Shown here in pieces: positions 60,481-64,000 of a DNA stretch of 64,000 nucleotides. Both the position numbers and the translations under genes were made by a program. Where the stretch lies: assembly GCF_003202235.1 (NCBI RefSeq), contig NZ_MASU01000008.1:186001-250000 (forward strand). The letters are read 5' to 3'. Source of the DNA: Prauserella flavalba (GTDB lineage: Bacteria > Actinomycetota > Actinomycetes > Mycobacteriales > Pseudonocardiaceae). The notes below the pieces were generated by a model that saw nothing but the letters and a program-made list of their open reading frames with translations, was not told the DNA's origin and made no database searches. How positions within the stretch are numbered: the first letter of the stretch is position 1; each line of letters starts with the position of its first letter.

Positions 60481-61532
60481 CTAGGGCGTGTTTTATAAGC
60501 GAGGTAGCCACTCGTTGATCGCGGCGATGTGGACTGTCGTTTCGTAGCGGACCGCGAGCTTGTCATATCGAGTGGCCACAGCTCGGTTACGTTTGAGGCG
60601 GTTGATCCCGCATTCGACCGCGTGGCGCTGCGTGTAGGTGTGCGGGTCGAACGCGGGTGGTCGACCACCCGCCCGTCCACGCTTGCGGCGATGCCGGATT
60701 TGATCGGCGGGCTGGGGAATCGTGCACGCGATCCCGCGCTTGCGCAGGTAGGCCCGGTTAGCTCGGGAGCTGTAGGCCTTGTCCGCCAGCACCCGATCCG
60801 GTCGGGTCCGGGCTCGCCCACCACCAACTCGGGCGACCCGGATTCCGGCCAGCACCGCCTCGAACTGCGGGCTGTCCCCCCACTGCCCTGCGGTCACCAG
60901 CAAGGACAGCGGCCTCTGCCCCTGCTCGGTCGCCAGATGCAGCTTGGTAGTCCATCCACCCCGAGACCGGCCCAACGCGTGATCGGCTGGCTCGGGCTCA
61001 CCCACCCCACCCGGCGGTTCCTGCTGAAGGTCACCATCGGACCGCGCGCCCGCCGCATGCTGATGCGCTCGGTTGATCGTGGAATCCACGCTCACGTCCC
61101 ACGTGATCACCCCGGCTCCATCGGCTCTGGCCTGCAACGCCGCCAGGATTACCGCCCACACGCCAGCGCGCTGCCAGCGCCGGAACAGCCCGTAGACCGT
61201 CTGCCAGCACCCATACACCGGTGGGACATCGCGCCAGGGAGCGCCCACACGCACCCGCCACCGGATTCCGTCAAGAAGTTGACGCTTGGTCCATTTCGGT
61301 GGGCGACCCGGCTTCTGTCCCACCGGCAGCAGCGGTTCCAGCACCGCCCACTGCGCGTCGGTCAGGTCGGCTCGCCCCGTCGCCGCTACGCTGGCCACGA
61401 GGTCTCCGGTGTTCTCGATCTACTTGGTCGTTGATCGATCTACCGGAGACCTCGACTATCTGACCTCTGACACGCCGTGATCACCACGCTGACCAGAAAC
61501 TTTCCAGATCAGCGCATTAAAACAGGCGCTAG
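60481..61532. mobile_element. IS5-family insertion sequence with CTAG target duplication
   Basis: The element is about 1044 bases between two CTAG copies (60481-60484 and 61529-61532), a typical target for the IS427 group. The ends are imperfect inverted repeats: GGCGTGTTTTAT on the left and, read from the right end, CGCCTGTTTTAA. It carries one transposase gene. The right CTAG holds the stop codon of the CocE/NonD hydrolase, which stays intact. Confidence 0.85.
60493..61398 (-). CDS. IS5-family transposase
   Basis: 301 residues in one frame. [14 protein letters not shown] and a [25 protein letters not shown]-terminal domain are typical. The DDE residues are in [24 protein letters not shown] and [14 protein letters not shown]. 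No frameshift is present, so it may be made as one active protein. The gene ends 12 bases inside the left terminus of the element. Confidence 0.95.
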   Translation of the reverse strand: MASVAATGRADLTDAQWAVLEPLLPVGQKPGRPPKWTKRQLLDGIRWRVRVGAPWRDVPPVYGCWQTVYGLFRRWQRAGVWAVILAALQARADGAGVITWDVSVDSTINRAHQHAAGARSDGDLQQEPPGGVGEPEPADHALGRSRGGWTTKLHLATEQGQRPLSLLVTAGQWGDSPQFEAVLAGIRVARVGGGRARTRPDRVLADKAYSSRANRAYLRKRGIACTIPQPADQIRHRRKRGRAGGRPPAFDPHTYTQRHAVECGINRLKRNRAVATRYDKLAVRYETTVHIAAINEWLPRL

Positions 61533-63553
61533 ACGTGGTCGCGGGGGACGGTGGTGTCCCAGTCGCGGGACACGACCCGCTGGCCGCCTTCGTAGGCGTC
61601 GAGCCGCGCGTGCACGTGGAACTCCGTGGGCGTGCAGGTGAGCGTGGTCGACGTCGTGGTCTCCACATCCCAGTCACCGCGCGCGAACCGCATCGTCCAG
61701 TCGACGCTGCCGCGCACCGACTGGAAGTCGTCGCGCACCCATTCGTACCTCTCGTAGGCGTTGCGGTGCACGTCGAGGCCGATGTCCTCGAACCGGACCA
61801 CGCCGAGGTCCTTCACCACCTCCAGCGCCGAGTGGTAGTCCACGAGATCCCGCGACACCGTCCACCGCCCGTCGCCGGGGCGCACGCGCGTGGTGGTGAT
61901 CGGCGGCGCGCCCTCCGGCTCGCCGAACCGCGTGGGCACGCACTCGTCCTCCCTCGGCGGGCGCACCGGCAGCTCCAGCGTGCTGCTTCCGGCGAACACG
62001 CTCAGCCGCACCGGTTCCGGCGGCGGCCACGCGAGCGGCCAGTACGACGTGGAGATCGCGAGCCGGATCCGGTGCCCCGCCGGAAACGCCTGCGCCACGC
62101 CGTTGAGCGCCACCCGCACCCGGTAGCGCTGCCCTGGCACCAGCGGCTCCGGACGGTCGTGCCCGTCCCGGTGGGCCAGGTTGAGCAGGCCGTAGCTCAC
62201 GCGCGTGGCCCTGCCGTCCGGCGCCACGTCGGACAGGCGCACGGCCACCATCGCGCACTCCCGGTCGGCGGCGAGGTCCAGCTCCGCCACCGGCGCGCCG
62301 AGGATCTCGCGGCGCTCGCGCAGCGGCTCGCTGTCGAACACGAGCGAGCCGCCGTCCTCCTCGCGCTGGTCGTAGGGCAGGTCGGGCGGTGCGTTGTAGG
62401 AGCACCACTTGCCCGCGAACTGGCCGACCGACAGCGGTGACTCCACGCTCAGCTCGCGTTCCGGTTCGGCGGCGCCATCGGTGGAGATCCGCTGGGGCAG
62501 CAGTGTGAGCCGCAGCGGGTCGACATGCGGTGACGGCCAGCTCGGCTCACCGATCCAGCGGCCGGGCCGTTCCTCGTAGGCCGTGGAAGGGCGCACGCTC
62601 TCCTGCATCCAGATCCGCAGCATCGGCTCGTCCAGCACACCGTTGTCGTCGCCCTTGAGCCAGTGGTCCCACCACCGCACCAGCTCCTGCAGGAAGCCGA
62701 TCGCCGGGCCGGGCTCGCCGAGGTGCGGGTACTTGTGCGACCACGGCCCGATGAGGCCCTGCCTCGGCACGTCGAGCTCGGCGAGCAGCCGGAAGACGGA
62801 GTTCGAATAGCCGTCGGCCCAGCCGCTGACCGCCAGCACGGGACAGCCGACCGCCACGTAGTCCTCGCACACCGACGCGTGCCGCCAGTAATCGTCCCGC
62901 CGCTGGTGCCGCAGCCATTCGATCAGCCAGGGTTCGTTGTGCCGCAGGCGGTGCAGCCACATGTCCCGCCAGCGTTCACCCACGACGGCCGGGTCGGGCG
63001 GGCACGAGTTGTACGCGAACATCGTCGACGCCCACGACAGGTTGTCCGAGAGCAGGCAGCCGCCCATGTAGTGCACGTCGTCGGCGTACCGGTCGTCACT
63101 GGAGCTGAGTGTCGCGATGGCGCCGAGGCCGGGCGGGCGCCGCGCGGCGAGCTGCAGCGCGTTGAACCCGCCCCACGAGATGCCCATCATGCCGGTGTTG
63201 CCGTCGCACCACGGCTGCCCGGCCAGCCACGCCAGCACCTCCTCGCCGTCGGCGAGCTCCTGCTCCAGGTACTCGTCGGCGAGGATGCCGTCGGAGTCGC
63301 CGCTGCCGCGCAGGTCCACGCGTACGGCGGCGTAGCCGTGCCCGGCGAGGTAGGGGTGGTGCACCGAGTCCCGCTGTGCGGTGAGGTCGCGCCTGCGGTA
63401 GGGGATGAACTCCAGGATCGCGGGCACGGGGTGGTCGTCCGCCGACACGGGTCGCCAGATCCGGGCCGAGAGCCGTGCGCCGTCGGACATCGGGATCCAG
63501 ACGCAGTCGTCCTCGCGCACCTCGTACGGCAGTGAGGTCACCGTCCGCAACAA
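61529..63553 (-). CDS. CocE/NonD-family hydrolase (X-Pro dipeptidyl-peptidase-like)
   Basis: 674 residues. MGISWGGFNALQLA has the nucleophile Ser near 126; VDLRGSGDSDG before it is typical. The C-terminal 200 residues form the jelly-roll domain (AGHRIRLAISTSYWPLAWP). Cytosolic, as no signal peptide is seen. It hydrolyses esters or X-Pro amides; substrate unknown. It is seven bases downstream of the ATP-grasp gene, so the pair may be one operon. Its stop lies in the IS target site. Confidence 0.9.
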   Translation of the reverse strand: MLRTVTSLPYEVREDDCVWIPMSDGARLSARIWRPVSADDHPVPAILEFIPYRRRDLTAQRDSVHHPYLAGHGYAAVRVDLRGSGDSDGILADEYLEQELADGEEVLAWLAGQPWCDGNTGMMGISWGGFNALQLAARRPPGLGAIATLSSSDDRYADDVHYMGGCLLSDNLSWASTMFAYNSCPPDPAVVGERWRDMWLHRLRHNEPWLIEWLRHQRRDDYWRHASVCEDYVAVGCPVLAVSGWADGYSNSVFRLLAELDVPRQGLIGPWSHKYPHLGEPGPAIGFLQELVRWWDHWLKGDDNGVLDEPMLRIWMQESVRPSTAYEERPGRWIGEPSWPSPHVDPLRLTLLPQRISTDGAAEPERELSVESPLSVGQFAGKWCSYNAPPDLPYDQREEDGGSLVFDSEPLRERREILGAPVAELDLAADRECAMVAVRLSDVAPDGRATRVSYGLLNLAHRDGHDRPEPLVPGQRYRVRVALNGVAQAFPAGHRIRLAISTSYWPLAWPPPEPVRLSVFAGSSTLELPVRPPREDECVPTRFGEPEGAPPITTTRVRPGDGRWTVSRDLVDYHSALEVVKDLGVVRFEDIGLDVHRNAYERYEWVRDDFQSVRGSVDWTMRFARGDWDVETTTSTTLTCTPTEFHVHARLDAYEGGQRVVSRDWDTTVPRDHV

Positions 63554-63559
63554 CGCCTC

Positions 63560-64000
63560 CTAGTCGTCGGCTCGCTCCTCGATCTCGAACGGCAGCGCCT
63601 CCACGCACCGTTCGTACTTCGCGGTCAGCTCCGCCTGGTCGTCGGCTCCGATGTGGAGGTCGGCCAGCTCGTAGCTGTAGCTGTCGGCCGCGTACTGTGC
63701 GGACAGCCGCGCGCCCTCCTCGGTGGTCAGGTCGATCGAGACGCCGGGCACCTCACGCTCGATCCGCTCGACCTCCTCCGCTGTGGGCACGCGGCGCACG
63801 ACGCCGTCGGTGAACCGGCGCAGGAAGCACTTGGCGGCCAGCGCGTACCGGCCCTCGCGCTGCGGCATCCGCGGGTCGCGGCCGAGCGCGAGGCTCACCA
63901 TGCAGTGCAGGTTGGACACGCCGTCCACGTGCTCGAACAGCCGCGCGTGGGACTGCGACAGCCGTGGGTTGATCTCCAGCACCCACACGCGGGCGGCGTC
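63560..64000 (-). CDS. ATP-grasp family protein, 3' part only
   Basis: About 146 residues are visible and the frame runs past the window end. VWVLEINPRLSQSHARLFEHVDG has the Glu and Asn that bind magnesium and ATP in ATP-grasp ligases; the following SNLHCMVSLALGRDP is the helix after the active site. A substrate cannot be named. The stop is seven bases before the CocE-type hydrolase start. Confidence 0.8.
   Translation of the reverse strand, partial: DAARVWVLEINPRLSQSHARLFEHVDGVSNLHCMVSLALGRDPRMPQREGRYALAAKCFLRRFTDGVVRRVPTAEEVERIEREVPGVSIDLTTEEGARLSAQYAADSYSYELADLHIGADDQAELTAKYERCVEALPFEIEERADD

Overview
The window reads as chromosomal DNA of a high-GC actinobacterium, most likely a member of the Pseudonocardiaceae (Amycolatopsis, Saccharomonospora or Prauserella type). 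This rests on the strong G/C third-position bias, many GTG and TTG starts, ATGA/GTGA gene overlaps, actinobacterial marker families (acVLRF1, ECF41, LCP, Lsr2-era small HTH protein, AtuA-type acyl-CoA cluster, Streptomyces-type gas vesicle genes) and a dispersed long palindrome with the core AAGGCCACC. Genus is inference.

Layout. 1-8.7 kb: end of a dGTPase, a Vms1-like peptidyl-tRNA hydrolase, an ABC-F ATPase with a small conserved HTH protein, a GT87 membrane protein, an ABC exporter with an alpha/beta hydrolase, and an LCP cell-wall ligase. 8.7-11.6 kb: an ECF41 sigma factor with its carboxymuconolactone decarboxylase-like partner and a matching promoter, a broken secreted gene, and Bcp peroxiredoxin. 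11.6-15.5 kb: a degenerate GGDEF-EAL protein, a P450 and a lone EACC1-like protein.

15.6-38.6 kb is a catabolic region. It has a Baeyer-Villiger monooxygenase with an AraC regulator, an acetoacetate decarboxylase-like protein and an enoyl-CoA hydratase. A tightly packed plus-strand operon (19.7-29.5 kb) then encodes an AtuA-like protein, a biotin-dependent acyl-CoA carboxylase pair, two acyl-CoA dehydrogenases, an SDR and a TetR regulator. Next comes a second TetR gene flanked by TAAGCGNGCGCTTA palindromes, two SDRs and CutA. Facing it is a minus-strand operon (38.6-32.8 kb): FabG-like SDR, MaoC-type hydratase, an ACAD10/11-like kinase plus dehydrogenase pair, and two further acyl-CoA dehydrogenases that look like a heteromeric FadE pair. 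The same palindrome lies upstream of this operon, suggesting one regulon. Together these genes would oxidise, carboxylate and beta-oxidise branched or hydroxylated hydrophobic acids.

38.6-48.4 kb: a DUF998 membrane protein, a DnaJ-membrane-NERD nuclease fusion, homocysteine methyltransferase downstream of a 21-bp tandem repeat, a TM-helix channel-like protein, and a ten-gene gas vesicle operon (order Y-Z-A-F-G-O-J-L-S-K) followed by a DUF6401 gene. 48.5-57.2 kb: a transmembrane Ser/Thr kinase, a VanW protein, an overlapping metallophosphoesterase/BON/nucleotidyltransferase trio, a DUF2795 protein, an aldehyde dehydrogenase and a frameshifted PEBP-family gene. 56.2-60.4 kb is a complete selenocysteine locus (selD, selC, selA, selB). 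60.48-61.53 kb is an IS5-family element inserted at the stop codon of a CocE/NonD hydrolase. The window ends inside an ATP-grasp gene.

No CRISPR array, rRNA, prophage or replication origin was seen. The only RNA gene seen is tRNA-Sec.
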